A stretch of DNA of 64,000 nucleotides. It comes from Myxococcales bacterium (GTDB lineage Bacteria; Myxococcota_A; Bradymonadia; UBA7976; UBA1532). Positions 28,026-36,024 of this stretch are shown piece after piece. The DNA is taken from assembly GCA_020633555.1 (NCBI GenBank), contig JACKDL010000001.1, positions 558,001-622,000 of the forward strand. The letters run 5' to 3'. Position 1 is the first letter of the stretch. Each line of letters begins with the position of its first letter. A program made the translations under genes and the position numbers. Below the pieces are notes generated by a model. The model saw only the letters and a program-made list of their open reading frames with translations, was not told the DNA's origin and did no database searches.

Positions 28026-28669
28026 CGGCCCAGCCCCAGCATGCGCATCACCAGCGGCTTGCGGGCGTAGAAGCCCACGCCCGCGCGGCGCGCGTCGCCC
28101 TTGGGCCGTGGCTGCACCCAGCGCCCGATGCCCCCGTGCAGCGCCTCGACGCCGCCCTCGCGCACGGCCCAGCGGATCTCCTCGTAGTCCTCCTCCAGGT
28201 CCGCGTACAGGGCCGGATCGTCCAGATCGAAGGGTGCCACCGCGGCCACCAGGCTGCGGGCCTCGGCGGGGTCCTCGTACACGCGGGCCACCACCACCGT
28301 GCGGGCCAGCTTGTCCAGCAGGTGACTCTCGGCGAAGTCCTGCGCCTCGAGCTCGTGGGGCGTGAACATGGTGATGCCCATGGTCTCCTTGAGCCGCAGG
28401 TCGCCATCGGCCCCGAAGATCAGCGGCACCACCTTCAGCTCCCAGTCGCCGAAGTCGGCCCCGTGGGCCGAGTTGGGGGCCTGGCCCAGGTAGCGCTCCA
28501 CCACCTGGCCGGCCCAGCCCTTGTTGCGCTTGTCGCCGCGCCACACCGTGATGCCGTAGCGATCGGCCAGGGGCCGCAGGTCCTGCCCGATGAGCGCCTG
28601 CAGGCGGCCCAGGGCCTCGACCCGGGTGAGCGGCGTGGGCGGGGTCAGCAGCGTGAGCTGGTCGGTCAT
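28022..28669 (-). CDS. mutH: MutH/Sau3AI-family mismatch-repair endonuclease
   Basis: 215 residues (E. coli MutH 229). Nicks the unmethylated strand at hemimethylated GATC sites in Dam-directed mismatch repair. The family core is clear: NKGWAGQVVERYLG followed by GADFGDWELKVVPL, giving the D-x(n)-E-x-K catalytic set Asp72, Glu77, Lys79, and later KETMGITMF. The Asp-Glu spacing is two residues shorter than in E. coli, but Glu-x-Lys is intact. MutH is typically found in gammaproteobacteria, so its presence in a myxobacterial-type genome and inside a tryptophan operon is unusual. It lies 33 bases after aroA and overlaps the CobW gene by 4 bases. A Sau3AI-like restriction endonuclease is the alternative, but those are about twice as long and usually paired with a methylase. 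Confidence 0.85.
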   Translation of the reverse strand: MTDQLTLLTPPTPLTRVEALGRLQALIGQDLRPLADRYGITVWRGDKRNKGWAGQVVERYLGQAPNSAHGADFGDWELKVVPLIFGADGDLRLKETMGITMFTPHELEAQDFAESHLLDKLARTVVVARVYEDPAEARSLVAAVAPFDLDDPALYADLEEDYEEIRWAVREGGVEALHGGIGRWVQPRPKGDARRAGVGFYARKPLVMRMLGLGR

Positions 28670-28702
28670 GGCGCCAGGATCTACCGCAGGCCGCCGGCGC
28701 TG

Positions 28703-29947
28703 TCAGCCCGCGAGCGCCGCCAGGTGGGCGTTGAACTCGGGGTAGCTCACGGCCTCGCAGCCCGGGCTGTCCACGGCCAGACGCGGGCCCGCCGCGCTCA
28801 AGAGCCGGAAGGCCATGTGGATTCGGTGGTCGTGGTGGCACGCGATGGCCGCCGGCTGGCGGGCGCCTCCGCCGTGCACCACCAGCCCGTCGGGCCGCTC
28901 CTCGCAGGGCACGCCCACCGCCTCCAGGCCGCGGGCCATGGCGGCGATGCGGTCGCTCTCCTTGTGGCGCAGGCTGGGGGCGCCGGTGAACACGGTGGTG
29001 CCCGGCGCGGCCGCCGCCAGCGCCACCAACGCGGGGAACAGATCGGGGCAGGCGCCCAGATCCAGGGTGCCCGCCGCTCGCAGTGGGGCCGGCGCGAGGC
29101 GCAGGTCGCGCCCCTGCCACTGCACCTGCGGGCCGAAGCGCTCCACCTGGTCGGCCACAACGCGGTCGCCCTGCGGCGAACCTGGGTTCAGGCCCTCCAG
29201 CGCCAACGCCCGACCGAGCAGCGCCGCGCCCACCAGCGGGAACGCGGCGCTCGACCAGTCGGCCTCCACCGTGAACTCCGCGGCGGCCACCCGCTGCCCC
29301 CCCGGGACCAGAAGTCGAACTGTTTCAGCATCTTCCACGACGGCGAGGGTGAGCCCGAAGGCCTGCGCCACCTGCACGGTGATGTCCAGGTAGGGGCGGC
29401 TGGCCACCGGGCGCTGCAGGACCACCGCGCCCCCGCCGGGCAGGCGCGCCAAAGCCAGCGCCAGCCCGCTCGCGTATTGGCTGCTCACCCGGGGACTCAG
29501 CATCGCCTCGCCCGATCCGATGGGGCCCTGGATCGTGAGCGGCGCCCGCCCGTCGCGGCTGCCCACCGTGGCCCCCAAGCTCTCCAGCGCGGCCAGCAGC
29601 GGCCCGTTGGGGCGGCCCTGGAGCGAGGCGTCGCCGCTGAGGCTGGAGCGGCCGGGCAGCGTGGCCGCGAAGGCCGACAGCAGCCGCAGCGTGGTGCCTG
29701 AGTTGCCGCAGTCCAGGCCCTGGGCGCCGCCGAAGGCCACGACCGGCTCGAACCGGACCTGCGCCTCGCCCACCGCGAACCGCGCGCCCAGACCGGCCAA
29801 TACGCTCAGGGTCGAGCGGCAGTCGGCCCCCAGCAGCGGGTGGTGGACTGTGCAGGGCGTGGCGCTCTGGGCAGCGAGTAAGAAGGCCCGGTGGGTCACG
29901 CTCTTGCTGGGCGGCACCCTCAGCCGCACGGGGGGCGCCCCGGTCAC
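28703..29947 (-). CDS. aroA: 3-phosphoshikimate 1-carboxyvinyltransferase (EPSP synthase)
   Basis: Joins shikimate-3-phosphate and PEP in the shikimate pathway. 414 residues from GTG 29947, which overlaps the DAHP synthase stop (GTGA). Motifs: N-terminal PPSKSVTHRAFLLAA, CGNSGTTLRLLSA (LxNxGTxxR motif), GDASLQGRP (phosphoshikimate/PEP contact), the catalytic-type aspartate in DLFPALVALAA, HKESDRIAAMARGL and the C-terminal DHRIHMAF. The glycine of the GNSGT loop is present, as in glyphosate-sensitive class I enzymes, but the context (LDCGNSGTT) differs slightly from E. coli. No sensitivity class is claimed. Confidence 0.93.
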   Translation of the reverse strand: MTGAPPVRLRVPPSKSVTHRAFLLAAQSATPCTVHHPLLGADCRSTLSVLAGLGARFAVGEAQVRFEPVVAFGGAQGLDCGNSGTTLRLLSAFAATLPGRSSLSGDASLQGRPNGPLLAALESLGATVGSRDGRAPLTIQGPIGSGEAMLSPRVSSQYASGLALALARLPGGGAVVLQRPVASRPYLDITVQVAQAFGLTLAVVEDAETVRLLVPGGQRVAAAEFTVEADWSSAAFPLVGAALLGRALALEGLNPGSPQGDRVVADQVERFGPQVQWQGRDLRLAPAPLRAAGTLDLGACPDLFPALVALAAAAPGTTVFTGAPSLRHKESDRIAAMARGLEAVGVPCEERPDGLVVHGGGARQPAAIACHHDHRIHMAFRLLSAAGPRLAVDSPGCEAVSYPEFNAHLAALAG

Positions 29948-30969
29948 TGGCCAGCGAGCGGGCGGCCGAGCACCTGCGCCACCTGGCCCACCTGGCGCAC
30001 CATGTCGTGGAACTGCTGGGGGTACAGGGCCTGCTGGCCGTCGCTCAGGGCCTCGGTGGGCTCGGGGTGCGTCTCGACGATGAGGCCGTCGGCCCCCGCC
30101 GCCACCGCCGCGCGGGCCATGGGCACGATGAGCTCGCGCTTGCCGGTGCCGTGGCTGGGATCGCCGATCACTGGCAGGTGGGTCATGGTCTTGGCCACCG
30201 CGATGGCGCTCACGTCGAAGACGTTGCGGGTGACGTTGTCGAAGCCCCGGATGCCGCGCTCGCAGAGCATCACCTGGGGGTTGCCCGCGTGCACGATGTA
30301 CTCGGCGGCCAGCAGCCACTCCTTCACCGTGTTGGCGTGGCCCCGCTTCAGCATCACCGGGCGGCCCAGCCGGCCCACGTGCTTCAGCAGCCCGAAGTTC
30401 TGCATGTTGCGGGCGCCGATCTGGATGATGTCGGCGTACTCGGCCACCTTCTCGGCGCTGGCCTCGTCGAGGGCTTCGGTGATCACCGCCAGCCCGAAGA
30501 CGTCCCGTGCCTTCGCCAACAACTTCAGACCATCTTCACCAAGCCCCTGAAATGAATAGGGACTTGTGCGAGGCTTGTAGGCGCCGCCGCGGAGCACGGT
30601 GGCGCCCGCGGCGGCCACGTACTCGGCCGTGGTCATGAGCTGCCGCTCGGTCTCCACCGAGCACGGGCCGCCCATCATCACCACCGCGTCACCGCCGATG
30701 CGGGTGCCGTTGGCCAGCTCGATGATCGTAGGCGCCGCCTGCCACTCCAGGCTGACCTGCTTGTAGGGCGCCGACACGGGGATGGCCCGCAGCACGCCCG
30801 GCAGGCCGTGGAAGCGGGCGGGATCCACCGGGCCGTCGTTGCCGACGAGGCCGATGGCCGTACGCTGCTCGCCGGGCATCGGCCGGGGCTCGAAGCCCAG
30901 CTTACGGATCCGGGCGCAGACGGCCTCCACGTCCTCGGGCGTGGCCTCGTGGTGCATGACGATGAGCAT
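29944..30969 (-). CDS. aroF: 3-deoxy-7-phosphoheptulonate (DAHP) synthase, type I-beta with N-terminal regulatory domain
   Basis: First committed step of aromatic biosynthesis: PEP plus erythrose-4-phosphate to DAHP. 341 residues. Residues 1-75 form a ferredoxin-like/ACT-like domain (MLIVMHHEATPEDVEAVCARI) as in Thermotoga and Bacillus-type enzymes, which confers aromatic feedback inhibition. The barrel follows with MGGPCSVE, RGGAYKPRTSPYSFQGLG, GARNMQNF, LKRGHANT, CERGIRGF and GDPSHGTGKR (metal and phosphate ligands). Starts 8 bases after the trpA stop, so it belongs to the trp unit. This puts the entry enzyme of the pathway under the same control as the tryptophan branch. Confidence 0.95.
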   Translation of the reverse strand: MLIVMHHEATPEDVEAVCARIRKLGFEPRPMPGEQRTAIGLVGNDGPVDPARFHGLPGVLRAIPVSAPYKQVSLEWQAAPTIIELANGTRIGGDAVVMMGGPCSVETERQLMTTAEYVAAAGATVLRGGAYKPRTSPYSFQGLGEDGLKLLAKARDVFGLAVITEALDEASAEKVAEYADIIQIGARNMQNFGLLKHVGRLGRPVMLKRGHANTVKEWLLAAEYIVHAGNPQVMLCERGIRGFDNVTRNVFDVSAIAVAKTMTHLPVIGDPSHGTGKRELIVPMARAAVAAGADGLIVETHPEPTEALSDGQQALYPQQFHDMVRQVGQVAQVLGRPLAGQ

Positions 30970-30977
30970 GAGCGCTC

Positions 30978-31808
30978 CTAGTCCTGAGGGTTGATCGGGG
31001 TGTGGGCGGCAGCAGCCAGGGCGCGGGCGAGCGCGCCGACGGCGGCCGCTGCGGCCTGTGGATCGTCCAGGTGGTCCGCCACCTGTCGCACCAGGGCGCT
31101 GCCCACGATGACGCCGTCGGCGCCGGCGCGGCGCACCGCGAGGACGTGCTCGGGGGTGCTGATGCCGAAGCCGCTGAGCACCGGCAGATCCACGGCCGCC
31201 TTGAAGCGCGCCAGGTGCCGGGCCAGCTCGGGATCGACGTCGGTGCGCTCGCCCGTCGTGCCCAGCCGGGCCACGGCGTACAGGTAGCCGCCGCCCACCT
31301 CGCCCATGCGCGCCAGGCGCTCGGCCGGCGTCACAGGGGTGGCCAGGCCCACGTGGGCCACCCCGTGGGCCGCCGCTGCCTCGGCGAAGGGCCCGGCTTC
31401 TTCCAAAGGCACGTCGGCCACCAGCACCCCGTCCACGCCCGCCTCCGCGGCGCGGGCGTAGAAGGCGTCCAGGCCCATCTGGAAGATGAGGTTGGCGTAC
31501 ACCAGCAGCGCCACCGGCTTGTCGTGGCGGCGCTTCACCTCGTCCAGCAGCGCGAAGCAGTCGGGGGTGTTCACGCCGGCCGCCAAGGCGCGCGTGTCAG
31601 CGGCCTGGATCACAGGGCCGTCGGCCGGCGGATCGCTGAAGGGCAGCCCGAACTCCAGGATGTCGGCGCCGGCGGCCACCAGCGCGTCCACCAGGCTCAG
31701 GCAGGCGCCGGGGCTGGGATCGCCCAGCACCAGGAAGGGCATGAAGGCCCCCTGCCGCGCGGCGTTGCGGGCACGGATGGTCGCCGTCAGCCGGTTGGTC
31801 GCCGTCAT
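30978..31808 (-). CDS. trpA: Tryptophan synthase alpha chain
   Basis: Cleaves indole-3-glycerol phosphate to indole and glyceraldehyde-3-phosphate within the alpha2beta2 complex. 276 residues. The catalytic Glu is in ILEFGLPFSDPPADGP and the catalytic Asp in the VADVPLEEAG segment; phosphate-binding GFGIST and VIVGSALVR follow. The ATG overlaps the trpB stop by 4 bases, giving the equimolar coupling typical of the pair. Confidence 0.97.
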   Translation of the reverse strand: MTATNRLTATIRARNAARQGAFMPFLVLGDPSPGACLSLVDALVAAGADILEFGLPFSDPPADGPVIQAADTRALAAGVNTPDCFALLDEVKRRHDKPVALLVYANLIFQMGLDAFYARAAEAGVDGVLVADVPLEEAGPFAEAAAAHGVAHVGLATPVTPAERLARMGEVGGGYLYAVARLGTTGERTDVDPELARHLARFKAAVDLPVLSGFGISTPEHVLAVRRAGADGVIVGSALVRQVADHLDDPQAAAAAVGALARALAAAAHTPINPQD

Positions 31809-32986
31809 GCCAGGGCCTCCAGGGCGGCCAGCGCGTGGTCCAGGTCCTTGTCGCCGCGGCCGCTCAAGTTCACCACCACCAGGTCGTCGGGGCCGAACTG
31901 GCTGCGGCCGTGGGCCAGCAGCGCCGCCACCGCGTGGGCGCTCTCGAGCGCCGGGATGATGCCCTCGGACTGGCTGAGCCAGCGGAAGGCGTGCAGGGCC
32001 TCGGTATCGGTGACGGCCAGGTACTCGGCGCGGCCCGTTGCGCGCAGATGGGCGTGCTCGGGCCCGACGCCAGGGTAGTCCAGGCCGGCGCTGATGGAGT
32101 GCGCCTCGTTGATCTGCCCGTGGGCGTCCTGCAGCACATACGACAGCGAGCCGTGCACGATGCCCGGCCGGCCACAGACCAGCGGTGCGCCATGGCGACC
32201 GGTGTCCAGCCCCTCGCCGGCAGGCTCGACCCCCAGCAAGCGCACCCCGGGCTGGGCGATGAAGGGCGCGAAGGCGCCGATGGCGTTGCTGCCGCCGCCC
32301 ACGCAGGCCACCACGGCCGAGGGCAGCCGCCCCGTCTCGGCCCTGACCTGGGCCTCGATCTCCTCGCCGATGATCCGCTGGAAGTCTTTGACAATGCTGG
32401 GATAAGGGTGCGGCCCCGCCGCGGTCCCGAACACGTAGAACGCGCGCTCCACCGCCTCGGTCCAGTAGCGCATGGTCTCGTTGATGGCGTCCTTCAGGCT
32501 GCGGCTGCCGGCCTCCACCGGGATGAGCTCGGCGCCAAACAGCTTCATGCGGGCCACGTTGGGCGCCTGGCGGGCCACGTCCTTGGCCCCCATGAAGACC
32601 TTCACCTTCAGGCCCAGCAGGGCGCCGATCATGGCGGTGGCCACGCCGTGCTGGCCGGCGCCCGTCTCGGCGATGAGCTCGGTCTTGCCCATGCGCTTGG
32701 CCAGCAGGCCCTGGCCCAGGGTGTTGTTGGTCTTGTGGGCCCCGCCGTGCAGCAGATCCTCGCGCTTCAGGTACACGGTGCAGCCCACGTGCGCGCTCAG
32801 CGCGGGCGAGCGGTACAGCGGCGTGGGGCGCCCGGCAAAGCGCGTGAGCAGCGCGTCCAGCTCGGCGCGGAAGCGCTCGTCTTCGCGGGCGTCCAGCCAG
32901 GCCGCCTCCAGCTCGGTGAGCGCGGGCACCAGCAGCTCCGACACGTACAGGCCGCCGAAGCGGCCGAAGCGTCCATCCAACCTCAT
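31805..32986 (-). CDS. trpB: Tryptophan synthase beta chain
   Basis: PLP enzyme joining indole and serine to make tryptophan. 393 residues from ATG 32986, which overlaps the trpF stop; the longer open frame upstream is only trpF antiframe. Motifs: FGGLYVSELLVPAL at the N-terminus, the PLP lysine in GGAHKTNN, ETGAGQHGVATA, the phosphate loop CVGGGSNAIGAF, and SGRGDKD near the C-terminus. This is the standard TrpB1 form that works with TrpA. Confidence 0.97.
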   Translation of the reverse strand: MRLDGRFGRFGGLYVSELLVPALTELEAAWLDAREDERFRAELDALLTRFAGRPTPLYRSPALSAHVGCTVYLKREDLLHGGAHKTNNTLGQGLLAKRMGKTELIAETGAGQHGVATAMIGALLGLKVKVFMGAKDVARQAPNVARMKLFGAELIPVEAGSRSLKDAINETMRYWTEAVERAFYVFGTAAGPHPYPSIVKDFQRIIGEEIEAQVRAETGRLPSAVVACVGGGSNAIGAFAPFIAQPGVRLLGVEPAGEGLDTGRHGAPLVCGRPGIVHGSLSYVLQDAHGQINEAHSISAGLDYPGVGPEHAHLRATGRAEYLAVTDTEALHAFRWLSQSEGIIPALESAHAVAALLAHGRSQFGPDDLVVVNLSGRGDKDLDHALAALEALA

Positions 32987-33594
32987 CGAGTCCTCACCTC
33001 TGGCCCACGGGCCGCCCGGCAGAAGGCAGCAACCCGAGCGGGATCCACCACCCCGCCCACCTCGACGCCCGACGCGGTGTCCACCGCCGCGGGCTGCACG
33101 GCCGCCGCCGCCGCGGCCACGTTGTCGGCGGTCAAGCCCCCCGCCAGCCACACGGGCGTGGCGGGGCGCAGGCTCGCCAGCCGCGCCCAGTCCCACGCCT
33201 GTCCGGAGCCCGGCTGGCGCCCATCCACCAGGAAGGCCGCGACGTGGGGCGCAAAGGCCTCCGCGTGGGTTGCGAGACGATCCACCGTCAGCGCCTTCAC
33301 GACCTGGAACTCGCCGGCCAGCGCGGCGCAGGCCTCGGGCGCCTCGGCGCCGTGGAGCTGCACCCAACGCAGATTGAGCGCGCGGGCCAGCGCCTGTACC
33401 TCGGCCACCGGGTGGTCCATGAAGACCCCCACCGGCGTCACCCCCGGGGCCGCAGCGATCACCGCGCGCGCCTGCTCCACGCTCACGCAGCGGCTCGACC
33501 ACCCCACGAAGTTCAGGCCCACGAAGTCGGCCCCCGCCGCGGCGATGGCCGCGCCGTCCGCGGCTGTGCGGGCCCCGCAGATCTTCACCTGCAC
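32983..33594 (-). CDS. trpF: Phosphoribosylanthranilate isomerase
   Basis: Third-step Amadori isomerase of tryptophan synthesis, a single TIM barrel of 203 residues. The general-base cysteine is in VKICGA and the general acid Asp in the VDTASGVE segment, with FVGLNFVGWSSR and LAGGLTADN phosphate motifs. GTG start; overlaps the trpC stop by 10 bases and the trpB start by 4. The FVGWSSR stretch differs from the usual F-x-P-x-SPR; otherwise ordinary. Confidence 0.95.
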   Translation of the reverse strand: MQVKICGARTAADGAAIAAAGADFVGLNFVGWSSRCVSVEQARAVIAAAPGVTPVGVFMDHPVAEVQALARALNLRWVQLHGAEAPEACAALAGEFQVVKALTVDRLATHAEAFAPHVAAFLVDGRQPGSGQAWDWARLASLRPATPVWLAGGLTADNVAAAAAAVQPAAVDTASGVEVGGVVDPARVAAFCRAARGPEVRTR

Positions 33595-34388
33595 GGGCGG
33601 AACCCCAGGGCCTGGATGGCGGCCGCCGGATCATGGGCCCGCATGATCGAGGTGCCGATGAGGGCGGCGTCGGCGCGATCGCGCACAGCCGCCACGTCCG
33701 CGGCGGTCAACAGGCCGCTCTCTGCCACGCGCACGCGGTCGCAGGGCACCCGGTCCAGGCGGCGGTGCATGGCGGGCAGGTCGATGGCCAGCGTGCGCAG
33801 GTCGCGGCTGTTCACACCCACCACGTCGGCGCCGGCGTCCAGGGCCTCGGCCAGCTCGCCGTCGTCGTGGGTCTCCACCAGGGCGTCCAGCCCCACCGTC
33901 CGGGCCAGCCGCAGCAGGCGCGCAAGGGATCCGGGGGTCAGCAGGCAGGCCATGAGCAGCACCGCGTCTGCGCCGGCCTCCGCGGCCTCGCGGATCTGGT
34001 ACTCGGTGACCACGAAGTCCTTGCAGAGCACCGGGCCCGGGAACACCCCGCGGGCGGCGCGCAGCTTGTCCAGCCCGCCCCCGAAGAACGGCCCATCGCA
34101 CAGCACCGACATGACCGCCGCGTAGGGGCGATAGGCTGCGGCGAGGTCGGCGGGCGAGGCCCCCGGGCGCAGGTCCCCCTCGCTGGGCGAGCGGGGCTTG
34201 TACTCGGCGATCAGGCTCAGGCCCGGGGCCCGCAGCGCCGCCGCGAAGCCCCGCGGGGCGTCCGGCCGATCCGCCAGCGACGCCTGCGGGCGCGCCGCCT
34301 CGCGGGCCGCCACGTCTTGCAGGGTGCGGGCGACGATGCGCCCCAGCACGCCCGGCGGCTTCCGCCGCGCGATGTCAACCGGCGGCAT
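33585..34388 (-). CDS. trpC: Indole-3-glycerol-phosphate synthase
   Basis: Ring-closing decarboxylase of tryptophan synthesis, 267 residues. TIM-barrel motifs: LIAEYKPRSPSEG (usual form AEIKxASPSxG, with a catalytic Lys), VLCKDFVVTEYQI, ALVETHDDGEL, GVNSRDLRTL and VAESGLLTAADV, including the catalytic Lys and Glu positions. Not fused to trpF as in E. coli. ATG 34388 overlaps the trpD stop by 14 bases. Confidence 0.96.
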   Translation of the reverse strand: MPPVDIARRKPPGVLGRIVARTLQDVAAREAARPQASLADRPDAPRGFAAALRAPGLSLIAEYKPRSPSEGDLRPGASPADLAAAYRPYAAVMSVLCDGPFFGGGLDKLRAARGVFPGPVLCKDFVVTEYQIREAAEAGADAVLLMACLLTPGSLARLLRLARTVGLDALVETHDDGELAEALDAGADVVGVNSRDLRTLAIDLPAMHRRLDRVPCDRVRVAESGLLTAADVAAVRDRADAALIGTSIMRAHDPAAAIQALGFRPCR

Positions 34389-35409
34389 GGCGCCTCGCGG
34401 CCGCGCGGTAGGTCTCGAAGGCCACCTGCGCCGCGCCGCTGGCCAGCAGGTCCCCCGCCAACGCCACCCCGGCTCGCAGGTGCTCGGCGGCGCCGCCCAC
34501 CCACAACGCGGCGCCCGCGTTCAGCCGCACCAGATCCGCCACGGGCCCGGGCTCGCCGCCCAGCACGGCCTGGAACAGGGCCCGGTTGGTGGCTACGTCG
34601 CCGCCCTGCAGGCGCTCGGTCGGGTGCAGCGGGAGGCCCGCGTCGGCGGGCTCGATGACCCCCTCGACCACGTGCCCGTGCGCCACCTCCCAGAAGTGGG
34701 TGGGGCCCGTCAGGGTCAGCTCGTCCAGGCCGTCTGCGCCGTGCACCACCAGCACCCGCTCGCTGCCCAGGGCCAACAGCGCCTGCGCCATCAAGGGCGC
34801 CATGGCGGGATCGCTCACGCCCAGCACCTGCCGGGTGGCGCCGGCGGGGTTGCACAGCGGCCCCAGGAAGTTGAACACGGTGCGGAAGCCCAGCCGGCGC
34901 CGCACGGGCACCACCGCCTTCACCGCCGGGTGGTAGGCGGGCGCGAACAAGAAGGCCAGGTTGGCCTCATCCAGCAAAGCGGCCGCCGCCTGTGCGCCCA
35001 CGGCCACGGGCACGCCGACGGCCTCGAGCAGATCGCTGGAGCCGCAGCGCCCGCTGCTCGCCCGGTTGCCGTGCTTGGCCACCCGGACCCCCGCGGCGGC
35101 GGCTACGAAGGCCGCCATGGTCGAGATGTTGGGGGTGTCCAGGCCGCTGCCCCCGGTGCCGCAGGTGTCCAGCAACGGCCCGGGCGCCGTCACGGCCACC
35201 ATCCGGGCCCGCATGCCGCGGGCCAGCCCCACCAGCTCCTCCACCGTGGGGCCCTTGCGCGCCATGGCGGTGAGCACGGCGGCGGTCTCGATCTCGCCCA
35301 CCGCGCCGCCCATCATCCCGTCCATCAGGGCCTGGGCCAGGGCTTCGCTCAGGGGGGCGTCCTTCAGCAGCCGCGCCATGGCGGCGTGGTAGGCCTGGGC
35401 GCCGGTCAC
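34375..35409 (-). CDS. trpD: Anthranilate phosphoribosyltransferase
   Basis: Adds phosphoribosyl from PRPP to anthranilate. 344 residues from GTG 35409, which overlaps the trpG stop (GTGA). The N-terminal helical domain (LSEALAQALMDGMMGG) is followed by the PRPP loop DTCGTGGSGLDTPNIST, KHGNRASSGRCGSSDLLEALG-like motif and the FNFLGPLCNPAG segment. Not fused to trpG, unlike enteric TrpGD. Confidence 0.96.
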   Translation of the reverse strand: MTGAQAYHAAMARLLKDAPLSEALAQALMDGMMGGAVGEIETAAVLTAMARKGPTVEELVGLARGMRARMVAVTAPGPLLDTCGTGGSGLDTPNISTMAAFVAAAAGVRVAKHGNRASSGRCGSSDLLEAVGVPVAVGAQAAAALLDEANLAFLFAPAYHPAVKAVVPVRRRLGFRTVFNFLGPLCNPAGATRQVLGVSDPAMAPLMAQALLALGSERVLVVHGADGLDELTLTGPTHFWEVAHGHVVEGVIEPADAGLPLHPTERLQGGDVATNRALFQAVLGGEPGPVADLVRLNAGAALWVGGAAEHLRAGVALAGDLLASGAAQVAFETYRAAARRHAAG

Positions 35410-36023
35410 GGGGCCTCCGGGGCGGTCATGTCGAGGAAGTTGGCGAGCAGGGCCGGCCCCTCGGGGGTGCCAATGCTCTCGGGGTGGAACTGCACACCCA
35501 CCAGGGGCAGCGTGCGGTGGCGGTAGGCCATGATCAGCCCCTCGCCGTTGCGCGCCGTGATCTCCAGTTCGGGCGGCAGCGTGGCGGGATCCACCACCAG
35601 AGAGTGGTAGCGCATGGCCTCCATGGGCTGCGGCAGGCCGGCGAAGATCCCGCGGCCGTCGTGGTGCACGCGATCCACCTTCCCGTGCCAGATGCTGGGC
35701 GCGCGCACCACCGCCGCCCCCAGCCGGTGGGCGATGCCCTGGTGGCCCAGGCACACCCCCAGGATGGGCAGCCGCCCCTTCAGCGTGTCGACGATGGGCC
35801 CGCAGATGCCGAAGTCACGGGCGTTCTCGGGGTGACCCGGCCCGGGCGACAGCACGATGTGGGTGGGCGCCAGCGCCGCCACCGCCGCCAGATCCAGGGC
35901 GTCGTTGCGGTGCACCTCGACCTGGGCGCCCAGCACGGCCAGCGCCTGGTACAGGTTGTGGGTGAACGAGTCGTAGTTGTCGACGAGCAGCACCCGCGCG
36001 GGCGACGTGATCGCTGGCGTCAC
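35406..36023 (-). CDS. trpG: Anthranilate synthase glutamine amidotransferase subunit
   Basis: Type I glutamine amidotransferase supplying ammonia to TrpE. 205 residues, GTG start one base after the trpE stop. VLLVDNYDSFTHNL N-terminus, LSPGPGHPE, nucleophile Cys in ILGVCLGHQGI, catalytic His and Glu in VGVQFHPESIGT. It may also serve PabB in folate synthesis, as in other bacteria with a single copy; no pabB is visible here. Confidence 0.96.
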   Translation of the reverse strand: MTPAITSPARVLLVDNYDSFTHNLYQALAVLGAQVEVHRNDALDLAAVAALAPTHIVLSPGPGHPENARDFGICGPIVDTLKGRLPILGVCLGHQGIAHRLGAAVVRAPSIWHGKVDRVHHDGRGIFAGLPQPMEAMRYHSLVVDPATLPPELEITARNGEGLIMAYRHRTLPLVGVQFHPESIGTPEGPALLANFLDMTAPEAP

Positions 36024-36024
36024 C

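Noticed and set aside
29944..29947. aroA beginning further upstream inside the DAHP synthase frame
   Set aside because: The conserved N-terminus (PPSKSVTHR) follows the GTGA overlap directly, so GTG 29947 is the natural start.
32987..33634. Longer trpB starting at 33634
   Set aside because: The extra part is the out-of-frame translation of trpF; the ATGA overlap at 32986 and the family N-terminus fix the start.
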